This document shows, in pieces, positions 43,667 to 55,224 of a stretch of DNA of 64,000 nt. The notes under the pieces were generated by a model that did not search any database, was not told the DNA's origin, and saw nothing but the letters and a program-made list of their open reading frames with translations. Numbering within the stretch: position 1 is the stretch's first letter; each line of letters starts with the position of its first letter. The DNA lies in assembly GCA_014843695.1 (NCBI GenBank), contig CM026393.1, positions 5,104,461-5,168,460 on the forward strand. The letters run 5' to 3'. This DNA is from Archivesica marissinica. Its lineage: Eukaryota; Mollusca; Bivalvia; Venerida; Vesicomyidae. A program made the translations under genes and the position numbers.

Positions 43667-44780
43667 AAAAGTCAATGTGAATTGTGTAGGGTATTTGTAA
43701 AAGGTCGAGGTGAATTGTGCAGCATATTTGTAAAAGGGCAATGTGAATTGCGCAGTGTATTTGTAAAAGGTAAAGGTGAATTGTTCAGGGTATTTGTAAA
43801 ATGTAAAGGTGAATTGTTCAGGGTATTTGTAAAAGGTAAAGGTGAATTGTTCAGGGTATTTGTAAAATGTAAAGGTGAATTGTTCAGGGTATTTGTAAAC
43901 GGTCAAGGTGAATTGTTCAGGGTATTTGTAAACGGTCAAGGTGAATTGTTCAGGGTATTTGTAAACGGTCAAGGTGAATTGTTCAGGGTATTTGTAAACG
44001 GTCAAGGTGAATTGTTCAGGGTATTTGTAAACGGTCAAGGTGAATTGTTCAGGGTATTTGTAAACGGTCAAGGTGAATTGTTCAGGGTATTGTAAACGGT
44101 CAAGGTGAATTGTTCAGGGTATTTGTAAAGGTAAAGGTGAATTGTTCAGGGTATTTGTAAAAGGTAAAGGTGATTGTTCAGGGTATTTGTAACGGTCAAG
44201 GTGAATTGTTCAGGGTATTTGTAAAAGGTAAAGGTGAATTGTTCAGGGTATATGTAAAATGTAAGATGAATTGTTCAGGGTATTTGTAAACGGTCAAGGT
44301 GAATTGTTCAGGGTATTTGTAAACGGTCAAGGTGAATTGTTCAGGGTATTTGTAAACGGTCAAGGTGAATTGTTCAGGGTATTTGTAAAAGGTAAAGGTG
44401 AATTGTTCAGGGTATTTGTAAAAGGTAAAGGTGAATTGTTCAGGGTATTTGTAAAAGGTAAAGGTGAATTGTTCAGGGTATTTGTAAAAGGTAAAGGTGA
44501 ATTGTTCAGGGTATTTGTAAACGGTCAAGGTGAATTGTTCAGGGTATTTGTAAACGGTCAAGGTGAATTGTTCAGGGTATTTGTAAACGGTCAAGGTGAA
44601 TTGTTCAGGGTATTTGTAAACGGTCAAGGTGAATTGTTCAGGGTATTTGTAAACGGTCAAGGTGAATTGTTCAGGGTATTTGTAAAAGGTAAAGGTGAAT
44701 TGTTCAGGGTATTTGTAAAAGGTAAAGGTGAATTGTTCAGGGTATTTGTAAAAGGTAAAGGTGAATTGTTCAGGGTATAT
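43667..44780. repeat. 33-bp minisatellite
   Basis: About 34 copies of a 33-bp unit (GGTGAATTGTTCAGGGTATT + TGTAAAAGGTAAA) in two blocks-wise subtypes (AACGGTCAA and AAAGGTAAA). 33 is a multiple of three, so ORFs of 161-238 codons exist on both strands; not genes. Several one-base deletions cluster at 44090-44270. Confidence 0.96.
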
Positions 44781-45010
44781 GTGTTCCCGGTTGTGGGAGG
44801 CAATGCTGAATAAAGACGCTATGCAATAAGAATAGATGCTACGACGTATACATGTATCAATGCATAGAGCATGAGGAAATACAGTGCTCATGTGCTCGTC
44901 GATACCTGCCACAGATATAGTAGTATCTCTAACAAGCCTAACAAGTTCACAATGCTAGTTGCTAGTGTGGAATTCCACCCCTTCTCACACCAAAACAGCA
45001 CATTATATTG

Positions 45011-45296
45011 GTGTTTTACGTTTCTTTATCGTCGCTACCGGTTGCCCATATGAGCGACGCCTTCTGAAGAGATTAGTCATTTTTGATTTTGGAGGATAGT
45101 GCAATGATATAGACCGAGACCCATTCCATAGTCTCCTCTGGTTCGTTTACGTGCACGATGTAAAGCACCGACACGAGACCTCGGTTTAACGTCCCATCTG
45201 AAAGACTGTTCATTTTATTAGGGTCAGACGGGGGATCGAATCTGCGATCCCTCGATTACCAGTCCAGCGTGTTACCACTTGACTACATATCCGTTT
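45011..45296 (-). mobile_element. SINE-A, full length
   Basis: From GTTTTACGTTTCTTTATCGT to the head end ATATCCGTTTTC. The head's outer CAGACGG is lost. Confidence 0.93.
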
Positions 45297-45473
45297 TCTT
45301 CCACATTTCAAAGCTTTATATATCAGGTGCTGTAAAGAACAGATCGTTAACCTAATAAACTGATATATTCTAATTATATAGTTATATATATATAATTATT
45401 GCATACGTTACTATAAATAGTAACACATTTAATGGTAGAAAAGCAACATATCTGGTCGACGCGGGCAATATAT

Positions 45474-45660
45474 TTCGATTTTCGGCTCTGCCGGGCCAAT
45501 ATCGGATATTGGCCCGTGCGTGCCCGGCCAATATTCGATATTAGCCCGGCACGCGCCGAGAACGAATCACGAGCACGTGTCACAGGTAGCAACAACATAG
45601 TAACTACATTGTGTAAACATGGCCGCCGAAGCATCCGATATTGGCCCTGGTGCCGTTAAG
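45474..45660. repeat. Cluster of GATATTGGCC palindromes with a possible exon
   Basis: GGGCCAATATCGGATATTGG with its mirror CCCG at about 45493-45517, CCAATATTCGATATTAGCCC at about 45529-45549, and TCCGATATTGGCCCTGG at 45632-45648. An ATG with strong context (AAACATGGCC at about 45616) opens a 14-codon frame MAAEASDIGPGAVK ending AAG|GTATGC, a plausible donor site. Because TCCGATATTGGCCCT is also part of the palindrome family, the exon reading is weak. Confidence 0.45.
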
Positions 45661-45672
45661 GTATGCAATAAA

Positions 45673-45788
45673 GAAGTTATTAAACGGCTGCGGTGGGCCA
45701 TTTGTGGATATTGGCGCACCTATCCGATATTGGCCCTCGGGCACCGCCAATATGCACAAATGGCCCACCTCCGCTGTTTAATAACCTC
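45673..45788. mobile_element. MITE-like foldback
   Basis: GAAGTTATTAAACGGCTGCG...CCATTTGTG (45673-45706) pairs with CACAAATGG...CCGCTGTTTAATAACCTC (45755-45788). GATATTGGCG and CGCCAATAT pair inside. Confidence 0.8.
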
Positions 45789-46118
45789 TAAGTATTAGTT
45801 CTTGTAGCTTATATCGTATTTCCTATGAACGTTGGCATACATTGATTACATGTTTCATTGTGCTATTTGATGTTTTAATTTGCTGGGGGTCTCATGCTAG
45901 ATTGACTTAATTGTTCAAATGAGTTCTCTCGTTAAATAATTTGTATTATTATTATGAACAGATACACACTATATGATGCAGGTGGGTGGTATTTGTTTAA
46001 ACTCTATTTATTGCAAAACATCGCATATAACATACAACACATACATAAATACATAATGCAAAGGATCAACTAGTAAGCTAAAAGTAGCTTTTATTAACAC
46101 TTTTTTCTTGTATTGTTT
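45789..46118. other. No gene seen
   Basis: AT-rich non-coding sequence. CAAATGAGTTCTCTCGTTAA near 45917 resembles, in reverse, the GAGAGAACTCATTTAACAC near 39340, so both may be ends of one dispersed repeat. Confidence 0.4.
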
Positions 46119-46654
46119 TTAAAGCGACATTACATCAGTGAAAACGCAAATTTATGCAGAATGTAAAAATTTCCTATAAATAATTATAATCGTATAATAT
46201 TTTTCCAAATATTTGTCTCAAAAACTGAGTATTTTAACTAATAAACAAGCGTCGTATACGCGGTTTGTTGACATAACAAAATAATGTAAACATGGTCGAC
46301 ATACATACGTAATACAACCTGTGTATCCCGAATAACGAGATTTATGGTACAGATTTACCGTTATATCTCACATTTGTGCATATGCATATTTATTTATTTA
46401 TTAGTTAAATTTATTATCTCTAACCGACAGTATCACGCGTTTAGTATTGGCTACAATGCCAAAGAAATGTCATTCAGGAGCGTGGATGACCGCTATATGA
46501 AATCCTACATTCACTTTTGAAAGTTTGTAGACAACAAACACTGTTTATTGATTCAATAAGTGTGTTCGAATGTATTCGGAAGAATTTGTAGTAGCAATGC
46601 ATTTATACGTGAGCAATGCATATCTTGACTTGTTGTGATGTAATGTCGCTTTAA
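46119..46654. mobile_element. MITE-P copy with TTAA ends
   Basis: TTAA+AGCGACATTACATCAGTG and TGATGTAATGTCGCT+TTAA. Interior is collinear with 37580-38070 (AAACTGAGTATTTTAAC, AACAAGCGTCGTATACGCGG, TTTACCGTTATATCTCACAT). Confidence 0.92.
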
Positions 46655-46765
46655 ATGCAACGTAAAATAACCGGCAAAAAACATAAAAAGAATAGCGTTA
46701 GGAATGTGATGAATGGAGTACAATGTTATTGTAGTAGAAGTGGAATAATGTCATAGGCATACATT

Positions 46766-47245
46766 TGGCTGTCCTATTAGCGCAATGGTTAGCGCGCTCG
46801 CTTCTCACCAATGCAACCTGGGTTCGCGTGGATGCGCGTTCGCTTCAGGTGCGAAAGGTCCGGAGTTCGAGCCCCACTGGAGCCGTTACGAGTGTGCCCT
46901 TAGGCAAGGCATTTAAATTCCATGTTGCCTCTTCTCTCTCCCTCGTGGCGATGGATTCCATCAGGAATGAGGTCTCGAGAGTGATTAATATAAGTTGAAA
47001 TAACTTGTTTCGCAATCGACCTAAAATAAATTTGTATATACTAACCTGTGTTCGATCCTCGGACCGGGAAGTATGTGAGATGGTACGGTTGTCGCCAGAT
47101 CGCACAGGTGGGTTTTCACCGGGTACTCGTCCCACATGAATGACCACATTTAAGCTTCCATCCGCGCCAACAAGATTGATTAATATAAGTTGTTGAAGCT
47201 TGTTTCGCAATCGTTGTAAAATAAATAAAGTTTAAACTTTAAACT
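46766..47245 (+). mobile_element. SINE-C interrupted by SINE-B
   Basis: The head reaches the B box (CAACCTGGGTTCG) at 46826. The remainder resumes at 47043 with the duplicated AACCTGTGTTCG, then GTGGGTTTTCACCGGGTACT and the 3' end AATAAAGTTTAAACT. Confidence 0.93.
46827..47042 (+). mobile_element. SINE-B nested in the B box of SINE-C
   Basis: SINE-B from CGTGGATGCGCGTTCGCTTC to TTTGTATATACT. Its target duplication is AACCTGGGTTCG (46815-46826) and AACCTGTGTTCG (47043-47054), 12 bp with one mismatch. Confidence 0.95.
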
Positions 47246-47933
47246 TAGGATTACAGTTTGAAAATTGAACAAGCAAATCAGTAACAAATAGCATCTTGTG
47301 CTTTTACCAAGTGCAACATGTGCATATCAGTTATATTTCCAGTTTGTATGGATCTATTGTAGCAGCTGGTAATATAGTTTGCAAGTGCCTGTATGGGTAT
47401 TTAAAATTTGGTTAGTCGTATTGTCTCGTATATATGGGCTTTGACGGAACCCGTCCATAATTTAATAGTGCATACAAGCTTTTCGTCTGCATCAGGCCAT
47501 TAGCTCGTCTAGAAGAGACACTTATCTCGGAATATACCAACGGCAATCATGTTCCTAGAAATATGGCGTGACAAGTAGGCTGTCATATTCAGATGGTTCG
47601 TTGACAGTTCAATAGTTATTTAGCAGTATGAATAACAAAGATATTACAGAACTGTCTCTGTATGGAGGTATATACGTAATTGCACTCGCGTGATCCGAGG
47701 TATCTCTATCACCGTAGCACCGTGTTCAGTGACATCATACCCGTTTTGCATCTTACAGTCTGTTGCATCAAATATCAGGAATAGGATAATGGTGTTTTTA
47801 TTTGGTTTTTAGGGGTGGGTGGGGATTAAAGTTACACCAACATATTAGGTCATATGACAATTACCCAGCTATTAGTGGTGGCGGAATACCCCGTGTGACC
47901 CTCCGGGAGGTGTTTGCCGGCACTGACGGGCAC
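47246..47933. other. No gene seen
   Basis: Non-coding sequence without repeats that I could match elsewhere in the window. Confidence 0.5.
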
Positions 47934-48218
47934 TCGGTTTATCTATCGTCGCTACCGGTTGCCCATTTGAGCGACTCCTCCTGAAGAGATTAGTCATTTT
48001 AGATTGTTGGCGGATTGTGCAATGATGCAGACATAGACCCATTCCCCGAGTCTCCTCTGGCCCTTGTACGTGCAAGGTGTAAAGCACCTACACGGAACCT
48101 CGGATTACAGTCCCATCTGAAAGACTGTTAATTTTATTAGGGTCAGACGGGGGATCGAACCTGCGATCCTTGGATTACCAGTCCAACGTGTTAACCACTG
48201 GACTACAGATCCGTCTGC
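47934..48218 (-). mobile_element. SINE-A, full length, diverged
   Basis: Tail is altered (CGGTTTATCTATCGTCGC) and several central-domain changes are present (GGAACCTCGGATTACAGTCC), but the head is intact to GATCCGTCTG. Confidence 0.92.
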
Positions 48219-48650
48219 AAACTATCTGAGCTGTATGCCTTCTCATATACCCATTTAGACCAGCGTGCGACAGGATTATGCATTCCAACCTCCTATTTAC
48301 AAATAATCTTAGTTGATACATATGTTTCTATGTAGCCCAACGGTATACAGTTTGCATATTTTACACACGTCTTTTATACATATTCATTACATCTGCATTT
48401 GAATAAAAGACAATTTTGCTATTCGAACACTAAATGTACTTATTGCTAAATGTATTATTGGCACACTAGATTATGGTTGAGTAGGTAGATTATTGGCTTT
48501 ACTCGGATCCAGACGAGAACCATTAATATCAAGTGTAGACTACATTTACACCCCCTGGAGATATTAACTGTTGAATAATGGACGCTTGATAAACTATATG
48601 ACAAATTGATGGAACCACATTCACTGTCAACATTTCCACCACACTCGTGA
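48219..48650. other. No gene seen
   Basis: AT-rich non-coding sequence preceding the 23-bp array. Confidence 0.5.
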
Positions 48651-48654
48651 TATT

Positions 48655-51440
48655 CCGAGTTGATGTAACGTACTATTCCGTGTTGATGTAATGAAATAGT
48701 CCGTGTTGGTGTAACGTAGTATGACGTGTTGATGTAACGTAGTATTCCGTGTTGATGTAACGTAGTAGTACGTGTTGATGTAACGTAGTATTACGTGTTG
48801 ATGTAACGTAGTATTACGTGTTGATGTAACGTAATATTCCGTGTTGATGTAACGAAATAGTCCGTGTTGATGTAACGTAATATTCCGTGTTGATGTAACG
48901 AAATAGTCCGTGTTGGTGTAACGTACTATTCCGTGTTGATGTAACGTAGTATTCCGTGTTGATGTAACGTAGTATTCCGTGTTGATGTAACGTGACAGTC
49001 CGTGTTGTTGTAACGTAGTATTCCGTGTTGATGTAACGAAATAGTCCGTGTTGATGTAACGTAATATTCCGTGTTGATGTAACGTTGATGTAACGTAATA
49101 TTCCGTGTTGATGTAACGTAATATTCCGTGTTGGTGTAACGTGACAGTCCGTGTTGATGTAACGAAATAGTCCGTGTTGATGTAACGTAATATTCCGTGT
49201 TGATGTAATGTAATGGTACGTGTTGATGTAACGAAATAGTCCGTGTTGATGTAGCGTACTATTCCGTGTTGATGTAATGTAATGGTACGTGTTGATGTAA
49301 CGAAATAGTCCGTGTTGATGTAACGTACTATTACCTGTTGATGTAACGTAGTATTCCGTGTTGATGTAACGTGACATTCCGTGTTGATGCAACGTATTAT
49401 TCCGTGTTGATGTAACGTACTATTCCGTGTTGATGCAACGTAATGGTCCGTGTTGATGTAACGTACTATTCCGTGTTGATGTAACGTAATAGTCCGTGTT
49501 GATGTAACGTACTATTCCGTGTTGATGTAACGTACTATTCCGTGTTGATGTAACGTCCTAGTCCGTGTTGATGTAACGTCCTATTCCGTGTTGATGTAAC
49601 GTAATAGTCCGTGTTGATGTAACGTACTATTCCGTGTTGATGTAACGTCCTATTCCGTGTTGATGTAACGTCCTATTCCGTGTTGATGTAACGTCCTATT
49701 CCGTGTTGATGTAACGTCCTATTCCGTGTTGATGTAACGTACTATTCCGTGTTTATGTAACGTAGTATTCCGTGTTGGTGTAACGTACTATTCCGTGTTT
49801 ATGTAACGTAGTATTCCATGTTGATGTAACGTAATATCCGTGTTGTTGTAACGTATATTCCGTGTTGATGTAACGTAGTATTCCTTGTTGATGTAACGTA
49901 GTATTCCGTGTTGATGTAACGTACTATTCCGTGTTGATGTAACGTAGTATTCCGTGTTGATGTAACGTGACAGTCCGTGTTGATGTAACGTGACAGTCCG
50001 TGTTGATGTAACGTACTATTCCGTGTTGATGTAACGTGACAGTCCGTGTTGATGTAACGTGACAGTCCGTGTTGATGTAACGTACTATTCCGTGTTGATG
50101 TAACGTGACAGTCCGTGTTGATGTAACGTGACAGTCCGTGTTGATGTAACGTACTATTCCGTGTTGGTGTAACGTGACAGTCCGTGTTGATGTAACGAAA
50201 TAGTCCGTGTTGATGTAACGTAATATTCCGTGTTGATGTAATGTAATGGTACGTGTTGATGTAACGAAATAGTCCGTGTTGATGTAGCGTACTATTCCGT
50301 GTTGATGTAATGTAATGGTACGTGTTGATGTAACGAAATAGTCCGTGTTGATGTAACGTACTATTACCTGTTGATGTAACGTAGTATTCCGTGTTGATGT
50401 AACGTGACATTCCGTGTTGATGCAACGTATTATTCCGTGTTGATGTAACGTACTATTCCGTGTTGATGCAACGTAATGGTCCGTGTTGATGTAACGTACT
50501 ATTCCGTGTTGATGTAACGTAATAGTCCGTGTTGATGTAACGTACTATTCCGTGTTGATGTAACGTACTATTCCGTGTTGATGTAACGTCCTAGTCCGTG
50601 TTGATGTAACGTCCTATTCCGTGTTGATGTAACGTAATAGTCCGTGTTGATGTAACGTACTATTCCGTGTTGATGTAACGTCCTATTCCGTGTTGATGTA
50701 ACGTCCTATTCCGTGTTGATGTAACGTCCTATTCCGTGTTGATGTAACGTCCTATTCCGTGTTGATGTAACGTACTATTCCGTGTTTATGTAACGTAGTA
50801 TTCCGTGTTGGTGTAACGTACTATTCCGTGTTTATGTAACGTAGTATTCCATGTTGATGTAACGTAATATTCCGTGTTGTTGTAACGTAGTATTCCGTGT
50901 TGATGTAACGTAGTATTCCTTGTTGATGTAACGTAGTATTCCGTGTTGATGTAACGTACTATTCCGTGTTGATGTAACGTAGTATTCCGTGTTGATGTAA
51001 CGTGACAGTCCGTGTTGATGTAACGTGACAGTCCGTGTTGATGTAACGTACTATTCCGTGTTGATGTAACGTGACAGTCCGTGTTGATGTAACGTGACAG
51101 TCCGTGTTGATGTAACGTACACCAAACACCAAACACACCAAACACTATTCCGTGTTGATGTAACGTGACAGTCCGTGTTGATGTAACGTGACAGTCCGTG
51201 TTGATGTAACGTACTATTCCGTGTTGATGTAACGTGACAGTCCGTGTTGATGTAACGTGACAGTCCGTGTTGATGTAACGTACTATTCCGTGTTGATGTA
51301 ACGTGACACTCCGTGTTGATGTAACCTGACAGTCCGTGTTGATGTAACGTACTATTCCGTGTTGATGTAACGTGACAGTCCGTGTTGATGTAACGTGACA
51401 GTCCGTGTTGATGTAACGTGACAGTCCGTGTTGTTGTAAC
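48655..51440. repeat. 23-bp satellite with ~1.03-kb higher-order copy
   Basis: About 120 copies of GTGTTGATGTAACGTACTAT+TCC with subtypes (GTGACAGTCC, GAAATAGTCC, GTCCTATTCC). About 49130-49990 reappears at about 50160-51030 (offset near 1033 bp, about 45 monomers) with the same order of variants. A 27-bp non-repeat block of ACCAAACAC words sits at 51119-51145. Reverse ORFs rich in His/Gln/Thr are period artefacts. Confidence 0.96.
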
Positions 51441-51528
51441 GTAAGCACAAGTAATATAGTGGAGGATGAGATAGATTTATATCAAAATCTAGAGATACAC
51501 AACGACAATGGAGTTGATTATACAAGAT

Positions 51529-51655
51529 TGACTTCAGGTGCGAAAGTTACGAGTGTGTCCTTAGGGAATCAGGAATAGTGTCTGAAGAGTGATTAATATA
51601 ACTTGTAAGAACTTGTTTCGCAATCAAGCTAACATAAATGTGTATCGACTAACGA
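51529..51655 (+). mobile_element. SINE-B, internally deleted
   Basis: TTCAGGTGCGAAAGTTACGA joins directly to GTGTCCTTAGGGAATCAGGA, skipping both head end and mid-body, then the usual 3' end GTGTATCGACTAA. Confidence 0.82.
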
Positions 51656-52221
51656 TTGATTTAGGTCATCATTAGTTCCTTCTGTTTAATAGTTGCAAAC
51701 ACCGGGATCGAACATTTTCATTCAACATTTGATATAGTAATCTTGTTTTCACTTATTACCGCTTTAAAGACGTTTCTTTGGTGTAATGCATATATGGATA
51801 CCTCTATGCATTCCTTTCAAAAGCACTGATGCAGCTTGTTTGGAAAGTTTCAATATAACACACATATACATATCTACACATCGTTGATTTCCCCCCCCCC
51901 CAGAAATACTGTAAGCTAGTCACATGTAACCGTGTACACGTGACCATGTACATATGTATTGACTTCCTTAATTAATACATTGACGAGTTATGAGTTCCAT
52001 TGTTAGATAGTATGGTTCATTGGACATCTGGATTTACACTCGATGACTGAGAGGACTAAATTAGCGTCGATGAATATTTAGCAAGAGGGTTTCCAAAATT
52101 TATAGCACAGTACAATAAAATGGATGGGCCATTTCACAATCAATGTTGACATGTGTACACTATTTTTAATCAAATGAAATATGCATAGGTAAATAGAAGC
52201 TTTGTACATTAGCAGAACAGA
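51656..52221. other. No gene seen; poly-C run
   Basis: Non-coding; C10-11 at about 51891-51901. Confidence 0.5.
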
Positions 52222-52440
52222 GGCCCCGAGGCCGACTATATGGTTAAAATCGTTGACTTCAAATCACTTGCCCTATCTGTTGTATATTCGAATACACTGA
52301 GGTGTCGAATCTGTCCACGTGAGGAAGCTATCCAGCTTGGGTTCTTCCAGGCCCCCTTCAGTATGTCAGGCACGGTACGGGGAGAATGCCTTCCTGCACC
52401 AATTACAGCTGGATGCACAATTGAACTTGTGTCCTTAATT
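52222..52440 (+). mobile_element. SINE-D fragment
   Basis: Decayed tRNA-like head (ATGGTTAAAATCGTTGACTT), then CACGTGAGGAAGCTATCCAG and CACCAATTACAGCTGGATG. The GTGAGGAAGCTATCCAGCTT motif is, from memory, widespread in mollusc SINEs. ORFs on both strands here are not genes. Confidence 0.65.
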
Positions 52441-52749
52441 TAACCTACAGTGAAACCATTATAATTTGAAATCAAAGTCGTCAAAATTGTATAGTAAGTA
52501 CATAGTCAGCTGCTTTTATGACAAGTTACCCCGTTCGAACGTTAAAACGTCTTGAAGAGGTGAATAGTACGCATCGGGAACGAGCCTCAATGGGCGGGCC
52601 AGTGACCTCAGGTCCGCCACTTACATTTAATTCGGGCGGACCTGTATAGATTCTAAGCCTGCCAACAATAATAAAGGGGCCAGGCTTCGCTTACAGTACA
52701 TTTTAGAGGACAGATCTATATAAACTCTAATCTCAACAATAAGTATATT

Positions 52750-53017
52750 GTCCAGACTGAGTGGGTAACACCTTCGACTGGTAATCCAAGGATCAAAGGT
52801 TCGATCACCCGTCTGACCCTAATAAAATTAAGATGGGACTTTAAACCGCCGATGTCTCGTATCGTTAACACCGTACACGTAAAAGAACCAAGGATATTCT
52901 GGAATGGGTATCTGTCTGTATCATTGCACTATCCTCAAACAATCTAAACTGACTAATCTCTTCAGGATGCGTCGCTCATATGGGCAACCGGTACCGACGA
53001 TAAATAAACGTAAACAC
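52750..53017 (+). mobile_element. SINE-A with target-site duplication
   Basis: Diverged head and a deletion of the CAGTCTTTC part of the central domain. The 11-bp direct repeat ATAAGTATATT lies at 52739-52749 and 53018-53028. Confidence 0.93.
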
Positions 53018-53028
53018 ATAAGTATATT

Positions 53029-53348
53029 AGCTTATTTAAGTGGGCATGGGATATGTCCGTGCTTAACGACGTGTAGTCGTCATACGTATAATGTTACAAG
53101 CCACACAAACTATGTTTATCTATCAAAAATCATGACCAGGATATTGCAGTATTCAATCTCGTCAATAAATCCCTGCGAAACAATGATACTTCATTGGGCA
53201 GGAAATAAATCACTGTCGTGATGTCACACAAACTCAACCATATAACATAAATAAAAACCATATTGATTACTACATCGGTTCCTTGTTGTAGTACATTACT
53301 ACCAGTATTACATCCTGATATACAGTCAGTTGCTGAACAGTCAGATAC
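53029..53348. other. No gene seen
   Basis: Non-coding sequence without recognisable repeats. Confidence 0.5.
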
Positions 53349-53588
53349 CAGACTGGGGCAGCTAAATAATAGGTGGATGCGCGTTCGCTTCGGGTGCGAA
53401 AGTTCCGGAGTTCGTGCCCCACTGGAGCCGTTACGAGTGTGCCCTTAGGCAAGGCATTTAAATTCCACGTTGCCTGTTCTCTCTCCCTCGTGGCGATGGA
53501 TTCCATCAGGAATGAGGGCTCGAGAGTGATTAAGATAACTTGTTTCGCAATCGAGCTAAAATAAATTTGTATAAACTAAATAATAGGT
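53349..53588 (+). mobile_element. SINE-B variant with alternative 5' end
   Basis: The normal head start is replaced by CAGACTGGGGCAGCTAAATA; then TGGATGCGCGTTCGCTTCGG onward is SINE-B. CTAAATAATAGGT occurs at 53362-53374 and 53576-53588, like a 13-bp target duplication. The CAGACTGGGGCAGCTAAATA sequence is also found before the copy at 54398. Confidence 0.88.
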
Positions 53589-53886
53589 ATATACTGATTG
53601 TCTAAGTATGCACCTAGCATGGGAACAGGCGTCGATATAGTTTGCCATGTCAGTCAAATAAATATATTTAACACCGATACTATTAATTGGGCCATATTGA
53701 GTTTCTGATCATATCATTTTGCCAGAAGTTAACAAGTGAAAAATCGACAGACTGGCACCCAGGCTAGTATGCACCCTGCGTTTGGTATTAGTGATAGGTT
53801 TCCGGAAGTGACGTTATACACAAGAAGTGTCTCGACGTCAGAACTGTCTGTCCAATTCAATGGCTGAACTCTGATTCTAATGTGTA

Positions 53887-54062
53887 GATAGAGTCAAATC
53901 TGAGTCAGTATCACCTCTATTAAGCAGCCAACCTGTATTAAGAAGCCAGTTTCAGATTCCCAATATCTTGATATATTATACATTAAGCAGCCACCTGTGC
54001 TAGGCAGCCACTTTCTGTGATTCCCTTGACTGACTGTTTAATCCAAGTTTGACTGTATATAT
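53887..54062. repeat. Dispersed repeat V, copy 1
   Basis: TTAAGCAGCCA...AAGCCAGTTTC...TTCCCAATAT, CAGCCACTTTCTGTGATTCC and AAGTTTGACTGTATA are shared with 58523-58660. AGTCAAA at the left and TTTGACT at the right may be decayed inverted ends. Confidence 0.65.
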
Positions 54063-54239
54063 ATAGGCTGCGGATTTCTAGAGACAATGTTTTACATAAA
54101 TCACAAAATGCTGACATTGTCTGAAACATCTACTTCCAAACGGGCTTCAATGTCCGCCGTGTTGTCAAGACAGCTCGTTTGTCTCTGACGCATTTATATG
54201 CTCAGGCGTATACTCAAATCCATTTGTTAACGTCTTTTC

Positions 54240-54372
54240 TTCAACTCACTTGAACATGGCCTGTGTAGGTTCGACGCCCATTGGGGGGGGGTGAGATAAT
54301 CACATGTGAGTAAGCTATCCAGCTCCCATGTGGGTGGTCAGTGGTTGTACCGGGTGCCGACCTGAAATACTC
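54240..54372 (+). mobile_element. SINE-D fragment
   Basis: GTAGGTTCGACGCCCATTGG (B-box-like), a G8 run, then GTGAGTAAGCTATCCAGCTC and GGTCAGTGGTTGTACCGGGT. Confidence 0.6.
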
Positions 54373-54397
54373 GAGCCCCGCTGGAGCCGTTTATGCC

Positions 54398-54640
54398 CAG
54401 ACTGGGGCAGCTAAATAATAGGTGTATGCGTGTTCGCTTCAGGTGCGAAAGGTCCGGAGTTCGAGCCCTGCTGGAGCGGTTACGATTGGCCCTTAGGCAA
54501 GGCATTTAAATTCCACGTTGCCTCTTCTCTCTCCCTCGTGGCGATGGATTCCATCAGGAATGAGGTATCGAGAGTGATTAATATAGGTTGAAAGAACTTG
54601 TTTCGCAATCGAGCTAAAATAAATTTGTATATACTAAATA
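54398..54640 (+). mobile_element. SINE-B variant, second copy
   Basis: Same 5' sequence as at 53349 (CAGACTGGGGCAGCTAAATA), followed by a standard SINE-B with GCCCTGCTGGAGCGGTTACG and 3' end TTTGTATATACTA. Confidence 0.9.
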
Positions 54641-54871
54641 CTGTTCGTTACACGGAGATCTTCGTCCACCAACAATAAATGGGCTAGTCGACATATGGCA
54701 TACGCTGTATGTGTAAGTTTAAACCCCAAACACCAATAAAACTCAAGCATAAACAGGTAATAATAACGAATTTAAAATATATCTCGTATGAATTAATTAT
54801 GAGCATTCGATGCAGAATCGACATGTTTCTTTGAAGTTAGATATGTTAAATCAGCCTTGTATCCTACTTTA

Positions 54872-55219
54872 GTATTAGTGATATTACTGGCATTTCGATT
54901 ACCTCACTTGACAGATAAAGTCCGATTTAATCAGAAATATGTATTGGTCCTTTTAGTTGAAAGCCTTTGTTTTTATTGGTGTTCCCTAACTATGTGTTGC
55001 GGTATGATAAATGTGATTTTATCAAAATCATATTAATTAATTTATAATCAATTTCTACAGTGAAGTATCCATTGGATAATGCTGTAGGATAAGTGTCGAG
55101 ATTTAGTAATTTAATAATTATAAGATAAGAAAACTAATGAAAACAGATAGCATGTGGTGCAAAGGAAGCAACGATAAAAACAGAGGAAGCCAATTAAAAG
55201 GACCAATCTACTTTCATGA
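54872..55219. mobile_element. MITE-M, right end missing
   Basis: TTACCTCACTTGACAGATAA, GGTCCTTTTAGTTGAAAGCC, GATAAATGTGATTTTATCAA and GCAAAGGAAGCAACGATAAA match MITE-M in order. It stops where a reverse SINE-B begins. Confidence 0.8.
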
Positions 55220-55224
55220 GTATT

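Noticed and set aside
43397..44912. ORFs of 161-238 codons on both strands
   Set aside because: The 33-bp unit gives 11-residue repeats on either strand; not genes.
48655..51440. Derivation of the 23-bp satellite from the MITE-P end (both contain GATGTAA(C/T)GT)
   Set aside because: Shared stretch is only 10-12 nt and the rest of the unit does not match; could be chance.
48814..51448. His/Gln/Thr-rich reverse ORFs (192-220 codons)
   Set aside because: Products of the 23-bp satellite; frame follows the array.
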